From Natronococcus sp. A-GB7 (GTDB taxonomy: Archaea > Halobacteriota > Halobacteria > Halobacteriales > Natrialbaceae): a stretch of DNA of 64,000 nucleotides. The position numbers and the translations under genes are program-made. The notes below the pieces were generated by a model, which did not search any database, was not told where the DNA came from, and saw only the letters and a program-made list of their open reading frames with translations. The stretch is from NCBI RefSeq assembly GCF_029688865.1, contig NZ_JARUKV010000004.1:62001-126000 (forward strand), in the 5' to 3' direction. Positions 37,049 through 45,066 of this stretch are shown piece after piece (within the stretch, counting starts at the first letter, position 1; each line of letters opens with the position of its first letter).

Positions 37049-37956
37049 CAGGCCGTCACCTCCAGTTTCGCGACGAAGAAGCCGCCGGTGTCGTTCTGGT
37101 GGGGGTAGATCCGCGCGGCTCGCTCGAGACGCTCGTCGTACTCCTGGCCGTCCCACTCGGTGAGTCCCGGGGAGTGCTCGAGGTCGAGGTCGAAGTCGAC
37201 GACCCGGCAATCCTCCTTGTTGAGCGCGTGCTGGACGACGGCCTCGTTTTCCTCGGGCGCGAACGTACACGTCGAGTAGACGACGGTGCCGCCCTCCCGC
37301 GTCGCCTGCACGGCGCGCCCGAGAATTCCCTTCTGGATCCCCGAGACCTCGTCGAGGTAGCCCTCCGACCAGCCGTCGAGCGCGTCGGGGTTCTTCCGGA
37401 TCGTCCCCTCGCAGGAGCAGGGCGCGTCGACGAGACTGCGATCGAACTCGTCGAAGTCGAACCGCTCGAGGGAGTAGTTGCGGGCGTCGTCGTTCGTGAC
37501 GGCGAGACTAGTCGCACCGAGTCGTTCGGCGTTGAAACGCAGCGCGGAGATCCGCCCGAGGTTGCTGTCGTTGGCGACGACGGTGCCCCGGTCGTCCATT
37601 AACGCCGCGAGCTGGGTCGCCTTCCCGCCGGGGGCCGCACAGCAGTCCCAGACCCGTTCGCCGGGTTCGGGATCGAGCACGGTCGCGGGAACCGCGGAGA
37701 CCTCCTCCTGGCCGTGGGTGAATCCGTGAAACGACGCCCAGGTCGAGCCCGGCGAGTCGGTCTCGAGTCGCAGCACCCGAGGGTTCCAGTCGGCCTCCTC
37801 GTAGCCGACGCCGTCGGCCTTGAGGGCCGCCGTCGCCCGGTCGACGGAGGCCTTGATCGTGTTCACGCGAACCGCATTGCCGAGGGATCGCTCGCAGGCG
37901 GCCAGAAACGCCTCGAAGTCGTCGACGATTGGCCGATACCGCTCGAGTGGCTCCAT
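37048..37956 (-). CDS. RsmB/NOP family class I SAM-dependent RNA methyltransferase
   Basis: A 302-residue m5C methyltransferase of the Nol1/Nop2/Sun family. Motif I DCCAAPGGKATQL binds SAM, motif IV DAPCSCEGTIRK carries a catalytic Cys, and motif VI is STCTFAPEENEAVV with the second Cys. The start MEPLERYRPIV is preferred over the Met 31 codons upstream. It methylates cytosine in rRNA or tRNA; the exact base cannot be read. The stop overlaps the start of the PUA-like gene (ATGA), so the pair is coupled; in many organisms both regions are in one protein. Confidence 0.93.
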   Translation of the reverse strand: MEPLERYRPIVDDFEAFLAACERSLGNAVRVNTIKASVDRATAALKADGVGYEEADWNPRVLRLETDSPGSTWASFHGFTHGQEEVSAVPATVLDPEPGERVWDCCAAPGGKATQLAALMDDRGTVVANDSNLGRISALRFNAERLGATSLAVTNDDARNYSLERFDFDEFDRSLVDAPCSCEGTIRKNPDALDGWSEGYLDEVSGIQKGILGRAVQATREGGTVVYSTCTFAPEENEAVVQHALNKEDCRVVDFDLDLEHSPGLTEWDGQEYDERLERAARIYPHQNDTGGFFVAKLEVTA

Positions 37957-38049
37957 TGCTCGCGGATTCGTGAGCCCGTCGCTTGTGGGTTTCGAACCGC
38001 CGCGCACGTCGGCACCGTCTTTATGCCGCTCACCAACGATTGTCAGCAC

Positions 38050-38790
38050 ATGGCAGGGATCCAGCTACAGGCACCCGACGTATCGCTCGAGGAGCCGACG
38101 TTCGTCGAGGGGTTTCCCGGCGTCGGCCTCGTCGGCAAGATCGCGACCGACCACCTGATCAGGGAACTCGAGATGGAGTACTACGCCAGCGTCGACTGCG
38201 AGGGGTTGCCCCGCGTGGGAACGTACCGAGCCGGTGAGGGGCGAGTACGCCCGCCCGTTCGGCTCTACGCCAGCGAGGCCCACGACCTGATCGCACTACA
38301 GAGCGACGTGCCGATCGGTTCGCCGGCCGTCGGCAGCGTCGCCAACTGCGTCTCGAGCTGGATCGCCGCCCAGGAGGCGCGACCGATCTACCTCAGCGGA
38401 CTCCCCGCCGAGCGCGAGGAGCCCCCCTCGCTGTACGGGATCGCGACCGGAAGCCAACTCGAGACGCTCGAGGACCACGGGATCGCGACGCCGCCGGAGG
38501 ACGGCGTCGTCAGCGGACCCACGGGGGCGTTGCTCGACCGCGCCGCACAGCGCGGCGACGATAGTCTGGGACTGATCGTCGACTCGAGCCCGCAGTTTCC
38601 CGATCCCGAGGCGGCGAGCGTCCTGCTCGAGGAAGGGATCGCACCGATCACGGACGTCTCGATCGATGTCGAGGAGCTCGTCGGTCGGGCCGAGGAGATC
38701 CGGGAGAAACGCGAACAGTTCGCCCGCCAGATGCAGCAGTTGAGCCAGGAGGAGAGCTCCCAGGCTCAGCCGCTGCGGATGTACCAGTAG
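38050..38790 (+). CDS. PAC2 family protein (proteasome assembly chaperone-like)
   Basis: A 246-residue PAC2 protein. The family core reads PTFVEGFPGVGLVGKIATDHLI at residues 15-36, followed by PIYLSGLPAEREEPPSLYGI and PTGALLDRAAQRG, then SSPQFPDPEAASVLLEEGI. A C-terminal helix with EEIREKREQFARQMQQL forms a coil. Eukaryotic PAC2 helps proteasome assembly; archaeal members are of unsettled function though often linked to proteasome biology. Start MAGIQLQ at 38050; it is divergent from the methyltransferase gene with about 90 bp between. Confidence 0.88.
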   Translation: MAGIQLQAPDVSLEEPTFVEGFPGVGLVGKIATDHLIRELEMEYYASVDCEGLPRVGTYRAGEGRVRPPVRLYASEAHDLIALQSDVPIGSPAVGSVANCVSSWIAAQEARPIYLSGLPAEREEPPSLYGIATGSQLETLEDHGIATPPEDGVVSGPTGALLDRAAQRGDDSLGLIVDSSPQFPDPEAASVLLEEGIAPITDVSIDVEELVGRAEEIREKREQFARQMQQLSQEESSQAQPLRMYQ

Positions 38791-39364
38791 CGGGCGACTC
38801 GAGAGCCAGAAGCGGGTGTCAGTGGCCGTATCGTAGCTTCCGTATTCGGTCCGGACCGCGAATTTGGATCGATCGAATTGTTACGTAGAGCGTACGTATG
38901 GAGCATCCGGCCTCGAGTCTACAGTGGGGATCAGACGTTATCGGCTAAGGCTTTCGGGGTAGTATCTACGGAAACAGCTCCTGCCAACACGAACACAGGG
39001 GATTGCCACGCCCTCCCCAGCCGATTCGCTCGGTCGTGTCGCTCCCTCGCTCATCCACTGTCAGAGCGCGCTCTGACAAGCCTTCGTTCACGCTGTTCAC
39101 GAAGACCTCGCGCAGTATCGTCGACCGCCCTCACTTGCGCTCGAACGGTCGACAGCGCACGCCACCGCAGAAAGAATGATCGGTGCGAGTTCGGTCCGTC
39201 AATTGACACACGGTTCGCCCGTGCGGAACGGCTGTTTCGCGGTTCCCCTCTGAACACAGAACCCGTGCTACGATCTACTACTGTGCGTCGAGTTAACGCG
39301 CCGAACCGCGGATCTTGCTCACGCAATCACAACCCCTTTTCGGGTCCTGACGCATCCTTCGAAC
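38791..39364. other. Intergenic region with a dispersed-repeat copy, no gene
   Basis: About 570 bp between the PAC2 gene and the aldo/keto reductase gene. No acceptable gene is seen; a long plus-strand open frame that begins here is a shadow of the aldo/keto reductase gene. The left part (38821-38900) carries a motif also found at 55861-55940 (see findings). The rest is of mixed composition with low-complexity TCGCTC strings at 39027-39055, common in haloarchaeal spacers, and an inverted repeat GTCAGAGCGCGCTCTGAC (39060-39077). Confidence 0.55.
38836..38892 (+). repeat. Dispersed repeat, copy A
   Basis: A segment CTTCCGTATTCGGTCCGGAC then a spacer, TTTGGATCG and TTGTTACGTAGAG. It resembles the segment at 55878-55928 (17-18 of the first 20 bases identical, then TGGATCG and GTTAC-TA-AG in the same order). 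Confidence 0.5.
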
Positions 39365-40198
39365 ATGGCAGACCAAATCGCCCCCGACTTCTGTCCGACG
39401 ACGTCTCACGGGATGCCGATGCTCGGCCTCGGCACCTGGCAGAACGACGATCCGGAACAGTGCGCCGAGAGCGTCCGGAACGCCCTCGAGCAGGGGTACC
39501 GACACATCGACACGGCACAGGCCTACGACAACGAGGAAGCCGTCGGCGAGGGGATCGCCAGCGCCGATGTCGACCGCGAGGAGGTCTTCCTCGCGACGAA
39601 GATCTGGACCGACAACCTCGGCTACGAGGACGTCAAGGAGACCGCTCGGGCGAGCATGGACCGCCTCGGCGTCGACTCCCTCGACATGCTGTATGTCCAC
39701 TGGCCCGCCGGGGCGTACGAGCCCGAGGAGACCCTCTCCGCGTTCGCAGAGCTGTACGACGAGGGCCTGATCGAGAACGTCGGCGTCAGCAACTTCATGG
39801 CCGAGGAGCTCGAGACGGCGATCGACGTCTGCGACGCGCCGATCGCGGCCAACCAGGTCGAGCTCCACCCGCTGCTCCAGCAGGACGACCTGCGCGAGCG
39901 CTGCGAGAGCTACGACGTCGACGTCGTCGCCTACTCGCCGCTGGCCCGCGGACAGGTGTTCAACCACGAGGGGATCCAGAACGTCGCGGCCCGCCACGGC
40001 GTCAGCGAGGCCCAGGTCAGCCTCGCCTGGCTGCGCGAGAAGGGCATCACCGCGATCCCGAAGGCGACCGGTGAGGACCACATCGAGGGCAACTGGGAGT
40101 CGCTGCTGGTCGAACTCGACCGCTCCGACATCGACACGATCGACAACGTCGACGACGTCAGCCGCGAGGTCGATCCCGACTTCGCTCCCTGGAACTGA
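39365..40198 (+). CDS. Aldo/keto reductase
   Basis: A 277-residue NADPH-dependent (beta/alpha)8 oxidoreductase. The catalytic tetrad is visible: Asp and Tyr in HIDTAQAYDNEEAVGEGI, Lys in ATKIW and His in YVHWPAGAYEPEE. The GVSNFMAEEL segment, NQVELHPLLQQ and the C-terminal coenzyme-binding IPKATGEDHI follow the standard order. The start MADQIAPDFCPTTS is chosen; a large upstream frame is spurious. It reduces aldehydes or ketones, perhaps methylglyoxal or 2,5-diketogluconate-type substrates; the sequence does not define it. Confidence 0.93.
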   Translation: MADQIAPDFCPTTSHGMPMLGLGTWQNDDPEQCAESVRNALEQGYRHIDTAQAYDNEEAVGEGIASADVDREEVFLATKIWTDNLGYEDVKETARASMDRLGVDSLDMLYVHWPAGAYEPEETLSAFAELYDEGLIENVGVSNFMAEELETAIDVCDAPIAANQVELHPLLQQDDLRERCESYDVDVVAYSPLARGQVFNHEGIQNVAARHGVSEAQVSLAWLREKGITAIPKATGEDHIEGNWESLLVELDRSDIDTIDNVDDVSREVDPDFAPWN

Positions 40199-40276
40199 CT
40201 CGAGCCGCAGCGCTCGAGCAGTTCGAACTCCTGAATAGCAAGAAAGCTTACCACTTTTCGAGCCGTCGCAGGCGCT

Positions 40277-41023
40277 ATGGCAACCCGCACACGGAGGGGT
40301 AACGCCGGCGTCGTCGGGGAGGTCGCGACCGATCTCCGGCGGCTCCACGGCGGCTGGATGGCGCTCGCCTTTCCCAGACAGCGCGGCCACGGCCACGCCG
40401 TCATGGGCCGGTGGAGCCCCGAGACGACACCCCAGCAGGTCGGCTACTACGGCTGGGGGATCGTCGGCGCGCTCGGCCTGCTGGCGCTGTACCCCCTCAC
40501 CGTCCTCGGCTTCGCGACCCGCTACTACGCGGCGAAACTCGACTCGACCCGAACCCGGTTTGGCGTCGTCGGCGTCACCGCCCTCGCCGTCCTCGCGTGG
40601 GGGACGCTGACGGCCGTCGCCCACTTCCAGCTCGAGCCCGACGCCGTCCTCGCGGTCGCCGCAGCCAGCGCAGTCGCAACGGGGGCGACGGCGCTTTCGG
40701 CCGGCTGCTCGCGAGTCGGCGGCCGACCCGCCTCCGTGCTGCTCGCGTACCCGTTCGCGCTGACCGCCCTCCTTTTGCCCCCGGTCGTCGCCGCGCTCGT
40801 GACACCCTCGCTCGAGGGGGTCGTCCTCGAGCCCAGCTACGCGTTCGCGGTTCAGTTGCTCGAGGGGCCGCTGGCTGTCGGCGGGATCAACGAACTGCTC
40901 CGGGCGAACTTCGAACTCGCGGGCGCGGCCTACGCGGCGATGTGGACCGCGATCGCGTTCCCGATGGGGTGGCTGCTGGGACTTGCAGTTGCGCTGGCGA
41001 ACCTGGTGCGTCCCTCGAGCTGA
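40277..41023 (+). CDS. Hypothetical membrane protein
   Basis: A 248-residue membrane protein. A 50-residue soluble start (with RRLHGGWMALAFPRQRGHGH) precedes about five predicted helices (57-79, 95-113, 122-138, 150-170, 215-240) joined by short loops. Several GxxxG and Ala-rich stretches. I do not recognise a family; the Gly-Trp-containing start could be an amphipathic membrane anchor. It is 78 bp after the aldo/keto reductase gene and 47 bp before the E2-like gene in the same direction, so the three may form an operon. Confidence 0.65.
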   Translation: MATRTRRGNAGVVGEVATDLRRLHGGWMALAFPRQRGHGHAVMGRWSPETTPQQVGYYGWGIVGALGLLALYPLTVLGFATRYYAAKLDSTRTRFGVVGVTALAVLAWGTLTAVAHFQLEPDAVLAVAAASAVATGATALSAGCSRVGGRPASVLLAYPFALTALLLPPVVAALVTPSLEGVVLEPSYAFAVQLLEGPLAVGGINELLRANFELAGAAYAAMWTAIAFPMGWLLGLAVALANLVRPSS

Positions 41024-41070
41024 ACTGGGGTCGCGGCAAGCGGTATACTCCTCCTCGTGGTCCGACGACT

Positions 41071-41862
41071 ATGACCGAGCGCGGCGAAACGATCGAACCC
41101 TTCCCCTTGCAGCGACGCGGCACCGTCGACTACATGCGGACAGCCGGCCGACGGAGCGTCGTCCACGGGCTCGTCGAACTCGACGTGACCGAGGCCCGAC
41201 GGTACATTCACGACTACGAGGAGCGCACCGGAACGCGACGGTCGTTCACCGCGTTTCTCGTCTTCTGTCTCGCTCGAGCGATCGACGACCACCCTCGCGT
41301 CCAGACCTACCGCGACTGGCGGGGCCGACTCGTCCGGTTCGAGGACGTCGACGTGAACGTCCTGATCGAGCGGGAGATCGACGGCGAGCGGATCGGCGTC
41401 CCGCACGTCCTCAGAGCGGCGAACCGACGGTCGCTCGAGTCGATCCACGACGAGATCCGAGCGGCCCAGACGGATCCGAACGCGGGACGACAGCGCGGGC
41501 TGTCGGTCGCGGGACTGCGACTCCCCGGTCCCGTCCGACGGCTGTTCTGGCGGCTGCCTCGGACCTTTCCCCGACGCTGGAAACGCGTCGCCGGCACCGT
41601 CGCGGTGACCTCGATCGGCATGTTCGGCCCCGGCGGCGGGTGGGGGATCAGTCCGACGAACTACGCGCTCCAGCTCACGGTCGGCGGCATCGAGCGCAAG
41701 CCGAGGCTCGTCGAGGGAGAGGTCGTGGCTCGAGAGTTCCTCAGCCTCACGGTCACGGTCGACCACGACGTCGTCGACGGCGCGCCCGCCGCCCGGTTCG
41801 TCGGACGTCTACGGGAACTCGTCGAATCGGCGCACGGGCTGGAAAGCGACCTCGAGACCTAG
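41071..41862 (+). CDS. 2-oxo acid dehydrogenase E2-type acyltransferase domain protein
   Basis: A 263-residue protein of the chloramphenicol acetyltransferase-like fold shared by E2 acyltransferases. The C-terminal catalytic motif is intact: VTVDHDVVDGAPAARFV (His-x3-Asp-Gly), and upstream is VAVTSIGMFGPGGGWGISPT, the E2-type central strand. There is no N-terminal lipoyl domain or E1/E3-binding domain, so it is not a full E2; such free-standing catalytic domains are widespread in haloarchaea and their acyl acceptor is unknown. The start MTERGETIEPFPLQRR is chosen. Confidence 0.82.
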   Translation: MTERGETIEPFPLQRRGTVDYMRTAGRRSVVHGLVELDVTEARRYIHDYEERTGTRRSFTAFLVFCLARAIDDHPRVQTYRDWRGRLVRFEDVDVNVLIEREIDGERIGVPHVLRAANRRSLESIHDEIRAAQTDPNAGRQRGLSVAGLRLPGPVRRLFWRLPRTFPRRWKRVAGTVAVTSIGMFGPGGGWGISPTNYALQLTVGGIERKPRLVEGEVVAREFLSLTVTVDHDVVDGAPAARFVGRLRELVESAHGLESDLET

Positions 41863-42012
41863 GGGTTTCGAAACCGAGAGCGTCCGATCTCCGAAACCCT
41901 GCTGCTCGGCGGAGCTGTCGGATCCGAATACGTTCGGCCCAGCCCGAACATCAGGTCGAGCGCACTGCCGGTTTCCGATACCCTTTGGGGGTTCGCCGTC
42001 CCACGATTACGT

Positions 42013-42204
42013 ATGGAGTTCGACCTGCCAACCACGGCGGCGACGTTTATCGCGCTGATCACGCTCGGCGCGGTCGGGATGATCGCCTCGGACATGATGA
42101 CGACCGACAGTATCCTGATGATGGTCGTCCCGTCGATGGTGATCTTCGGCGGAATCATGCTGCTGATCGGGATCAAACACGGTCAGTACCGGGCGTTGAA
42201 GTAG
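42013..42204 (+). CDS. Small membrane protein (DUF7333-like)
   Basis: A 63-residue protein with two predicted transmembrane helices (about 8-27 and 33-53), connected by a Met-rich loop SDMMTTDSILMM, and a short basic end KHGQYRALK. Tiny proteins of this layout are common in haloarchaea, often placed in a DUF without function. It stands alone, convergent with the flavin-binding PPOX gene. No function is proposed. Confidence 0.6.
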   Translation: MEFDLPTTAATFIALITLGAVGMIASDMMTTDSILMMVVPSMVIFGGIMLLIGIKHGQYRALK

Positions 42205-42232
42205 CCGGCTTCCTCGAGTCCGATCAGCTCTC

Positions 42233-42742
42233 CTATCGTCCGTCGGTGAACGTCCAGCGAGTCGCATCGGTCGGAAACTCCGACCACGCGAACGCGACGT
42301 TCGGATGGACCCGAAAGAACGGCGTTCCGTGCCGAACGTCGTACTTCTCCTCGTAGGCCCCGTCGAGTTCCTCGAGGAGGTCGGCGTCGGCCGTCTCCTC
42401 GTCGAGTCGTTCGGCCCGGCCCTCGAGGATGACCACCTCCGCGGCGTCCTCGCGGTGGACGACGATGTCGGGATTTCGCTCGAGGTTGCGGACCCACCGC
42501 GTCCGCTCCCCACCCCCGCAGTGGAAGGCCCCGTCGACCCAGACGCCCCAGGTCGGCCTGACGTGCGGGAATCCGTCCGGACGAACGGTCGTGATCCAGT
42601 ACGATCGGTCGCCGGCTAGCTTCTCGCCGACGAACGCCCAGGAGAGCAGGCCCTCGCTGTCGTCGGGGATTCCGTAGCTCGCCTCGGTCGCGGGACGGGA
42701 TCGGTGCGCGTCGTCGATGGGTCTCGAGTCCTCGTCGGTCAT
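42233..42742 (-). CDS. Pyridoxamine 5'-phosphate oxidase family flavoprotein
   Basis: A 169-residue split-barrel flavin-binding protein. The core strands read SYWITTVRPDGFPHVRPTWG and the AFHCGGGERTRWVRNLERNP segment; VVILEGRAERLD and the C-terminal HPNVAFAWSEFP follow. This pattern fits the general PPOX/F420-binding class of haloarchaeal proteins; FMN or F420 could be the cofactor, and the substrate is not visible. Start MTDEDSRPIDD chosen over an upstream MRFIRL. Confidence 0.85.
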   Translation of the reverse strand: MTDEDSRPIDDAHRSRPATEASYGIPDDSEGLLSWAFVGEKLAGDRSYWITTVRPDGFPHVRPTWGVWVDGAFHCGGGERTRWVRNLERNPDIVVHREDAAEVVILEGRAERLDEETADADLLEELDGAYEEKYDVRHGTPFFRVHPNVAFAWSEFPTDATRWTFTDGR

Positions 42743-42889
42743 CGAACGACACACGCGAGGGAGCCGTATGAAACGCACCGTCGGTTGCTCGAGAGACGGC
42801 GAAAATGTAATTGCTATCGTTCGCTGTACAGGTCAAACAGTTATACGCGGAACAGGCGCAATACCACGGCCTTCAGGCGGAGGAGGATG

Positions 42890-43702
42890 TCAAGAGGTGA
42901 CTTCGGATAGTCTACGAAGGTAGGCTCCGGCGAAGAGTAACCCGAGGAGCGGGGGAACGATCGTCCCGACGAGAATCGGAGCCGAGATCTCGATGCCCTC
43001 CCCCATATCCACGACTGTAATTGCGGTCAGTGTCGGCGCGATCAACGCTGCAAAGACGAGCAACACACCGGCACAGACGTATCCCCACGGCCGGGAACGG
43101 TGTAGCCAGATGGCGGTAATGGCGAGTGACGGAACCAGAATGCCGAGATCGATAACGTAGGTGTGGGCCGCCTCCGGCCCGAACTGCGCAATGGCGGACG
43201 GGGGTTCACCCACAAGCAGGGCAGGAACGATGTCGAATAGCCACATGAACGTGAGGCCGACTGCTGCTACCGCGAGGAACACGACGTACAACCGCGTCGA
43301 GATTTCGTCGTGGAGTGCGTCGTATACCTGGATCGAATTCGTTGTTGCAATACCACTGAGGAGTGTGAACACAGCGAGGGCGAACAGCGCAACGTAGCCG
43401 AGGAAAAAGTCGTTGTAGGAGACGACGAACGCGTAGTGGGTCCACATGTAGGCCATAAACGCGAGAGAACCCAGCCAGATGAGACGTCCACGAAGTGAGC
43501 CCCGGACAGCCAGCCAGAGACCGACTGCGAGTGCGGGAACGCCGAGGAAAAGGACGACCGCGTCTTGGGCTTGCAAGCGGAGGAGTTCGAACCCGGACTC
43601 GACGTAGTGTCCGTCTCGAAGGAGACCGAGCGCACTCGCAACCACCGCCAGAAGCAGGAGGGCCACCGTCGCGGCGGTCTCGTACCGACTTGGTTGTGTC
43701 AT
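42890..43702 (-). CDS. Hypothetical polytopic membrane protein
   Basis: A 270-residue integral membrane protein with seven to eight predicted helices (first ones about 10-28, 47-66, 75-93, 102-121, with more to the C-terminus). A YVVFLAVAAVGLTFMWLFD helix and HTYVIDLGILVPSLAITAIWL are clear. Loop HDEISTRLY is charged. The layout resembles haloarchaeal membrane proteins of unknown function found singly. No active-site or carrier motif is seen. Upstream lies 150 bp before the LiaF-like gene, in the same direction. Confidence 0.6.
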   Translation of the reverse strand: MTQPSRYETAATVALLLLAVVASALGLLRDGHYVESGFELLRLQAQDAVVLFLGVPALAVGLWLAVRGSLRGRLIWLGSLAFMAYMWTHYAFVVSYNDFFLGYVALFALAVFTLLSGIATTNSIQVYDALHDEISTRLYVVFLAVAAVGLTFMWLFDIVPALLVGEPPSAIAQFGPEAAHTYVIDLGILVPSLAITAIWLHRSRPWGYVCAGVLLVFAALIAPTLTAITVVDMGEGIEISAPILVGTIVPPLLGLLFAGAYLRRLSEVTS

Positions 43703-43851
43703 GCTGTGTCACCTCTCTCGGTTCGTTAGAAAAAGATTCGCCACGGGTATCTGCGAATGGCTCTGTAGTCCGCTCTCGAGTCGTCGCCCGTTCCCCACCT
43801 ACTGTCTGAGAGTGTACGCAGTTTTCGATTCCCAGTACACAGCATGTACAA

Positions 43852-44544
43852 TCAGTCCCGAACCTCGATATCCCCGAACATGGAGATGCCTGTCACGATC
43901 AATTCAGGGTCGTCCGTCGCGTTTCGTTTACCCGAATCCCGCCGACGATCGGTCGTCTCTCCGAAGATGTTCACTGTTTCTAACGCCACGTTCCAGTCTG
44001 CTGGAACCCGAATCTCGCTATCGCCGAACACCGTAATCGTCTCGACGATCGCTGGGCGCGCCCGGACGCCGGCATCGCCGAGGTCCACTCGTGCGTCTCC
44101 GAAAACGGAGACGAGTTCACCACCGGAGAACTGTTCCGTGACGGGGCGGCGTTCGTCGCTTCCGAACACCGCAACAACAGTAACTTCCTCCGCGGTATGA
44201 CTCTCGAGTCGAATTCGCTGACGACGCCGCGAGCGATTGATCATGATTAGCAACCCGAAGAGGACGACGAACAGCGGCCACCAGGTCCCGATTACGCCGT
44301 CTGCGATGAGTCCCACGTTCCTGAGCAAGAACGTACCAGCGATCGCAATGATCATGACCGGACCGACGAGGTTACGGAACTCGCTACGGACCAGTGCCCA
44401 CACGCCCACGAGTACGAACAGTGCCGGGATCCATCCCCAGACCGATCGCATCTCGATAAAGCCAGTCGTCGAGAGCAGCAGGATGATCCCGATAAGGACG
44501 AATACCGTACCGGTCGTAAACCGTTCCGAGATATTTCGTGTCAC
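43852..44544 (-). CDS. LiaF-like transmembrane/cell-wall-stress type protein
   Basis: A 230-residue protein. The N-terminal region has about four predicted helices (10-30, 37-50, 60-75, 84-100: FVLIGIILLLSTTGFIEM, WIPALFVLVGVWALV and so on), and the C-terminal half (about 112-230) holds a repeated beta pattern with VVAVFGSDERR, SVFGDARVD, ITVFGDSEIRVP and SMFGDIEVRD - the FG-D repeats seen in LiaF C-terminal domains. In bacteria LiaF holds a cell-envelope stress kinase inactive; archaeal equivalents are unstudied. The four FG-D repeats are spaced roughly 25-35 residues apart. Confidence 0.72.
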   Translation of the reverse strand: MTRNISERFTTGTVFVLIGIILLLSTTGFIEMRSVWGWIPALFVLVGVWALVRSEFRNLVGPVMIIAIAGTFLLRNVGLIADGVIGTWWPLFVVLFGLLIMINRSRRRQRIRLESHTAEEVTVVAVFGSDERRPVTEQFSGGELVSVFGDARVDLGDAGVRARPAIVETITVFGDSEIRVPADWNVALETVNIFGETTDRRRDSGKRNATDDPELIVTGISMFGDIEVRD

Positions 44545-44713
44545 TGTTCCGCAACTATTGACTCTTAAGAATATATATCAATCGTCTCTCTACCGCATAC
44601 ACGATGCGCTCTATTCACCGCGGGCCTCAAAACTATGGTCTGTTCTCAATTCCTGTTTTGGACAGCCTCGCCGCTACGCCGTCGTGTCCGAGTATAGGCG
44701 TACACTAATCCGA

Positions 44714-45010
44714 CTACCACGCCGACGACGAAAACTCTCGGGCCAGCGGTGAACTGAAGGAGGACACACCCAGGCCGTACCGCGGTTCGCCACCGAACGC
44801 CTGGATGGCGATACTGTGACAGAGCTCGTGTGGAAGGACGACCAACGCCATCAGCGCCATCAGCGCCAGAAACGACAGCGCTAGGCTTTACCACCACGCC
44901 CCATCGGCTGCCAGCCCCAATGCCAGCTCGGCAGCGGTCTCACCACCCGTTGTCGCATAATACAGGACGAGAAAGCCGGCGAAAGCGATCACGAAGCCGA
45001 GTGTACTCAC
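44714..45010 (-). pseudogene. Decayed DUF3267-type zinc metalloprotease gene
   Basis: On the minus strand from a GTG at 45010: VSTLGFVIAFAGFLVLYYAT, a loop, then an in-frame TAA (44888-44890), then SLALSFLALMALMALVVLPH and ELCHSIAIQAFGGEPRYGLG ending at a TAG. The zinc motif HELCH is intact and the flanking text matches DUF3267 (typical: LPHELxHxLA...GGxPxYG). The 3' part of the gene is missing. So the gene carries a premature stop and a truncation. Confidence 0.75.
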
Positions 45011-45025
45011 ACGTATTCGAGGCGG

Positions 45026-45051
45026 AAGCACGACTAAAGTCGTGGGAGGAA
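45026..45051. mobile_element. IS200/IS605-type (IS1341 group) right-end remnant
   Basis: CACGAC (45029-45034) TAAA GTCGTG (45039-45044) forms a hairpin followed by GGAGGAAG; this matches the terminal hairpin of haloarchaeal IS1341/IS605-group elements (ends of the form CACGACTTTAGTCGTGGGAGGAAG). No transposase is present in the window, so only a terminal scar remains next to the broken metalloprotease gene. Confidence 0.55.
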
Positions 45052-45066
45052 GCTGACCGACTACCG

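Noticed and set aside
39027-39077. TCGCTC-rich tract and GTCAGAGCGCGCTCTGAC palindrome
   Set aside because: TCGCTC strings are common low-complexity text in haloarchaeal spacers; the palindrome alone is not enough to call an operator or terminator.
38878-40074. 398-residue plus-strand open frame
   Set aside because: Overlaps the aldo/keto reductase gene in another frame and begins in non-coding spacer.
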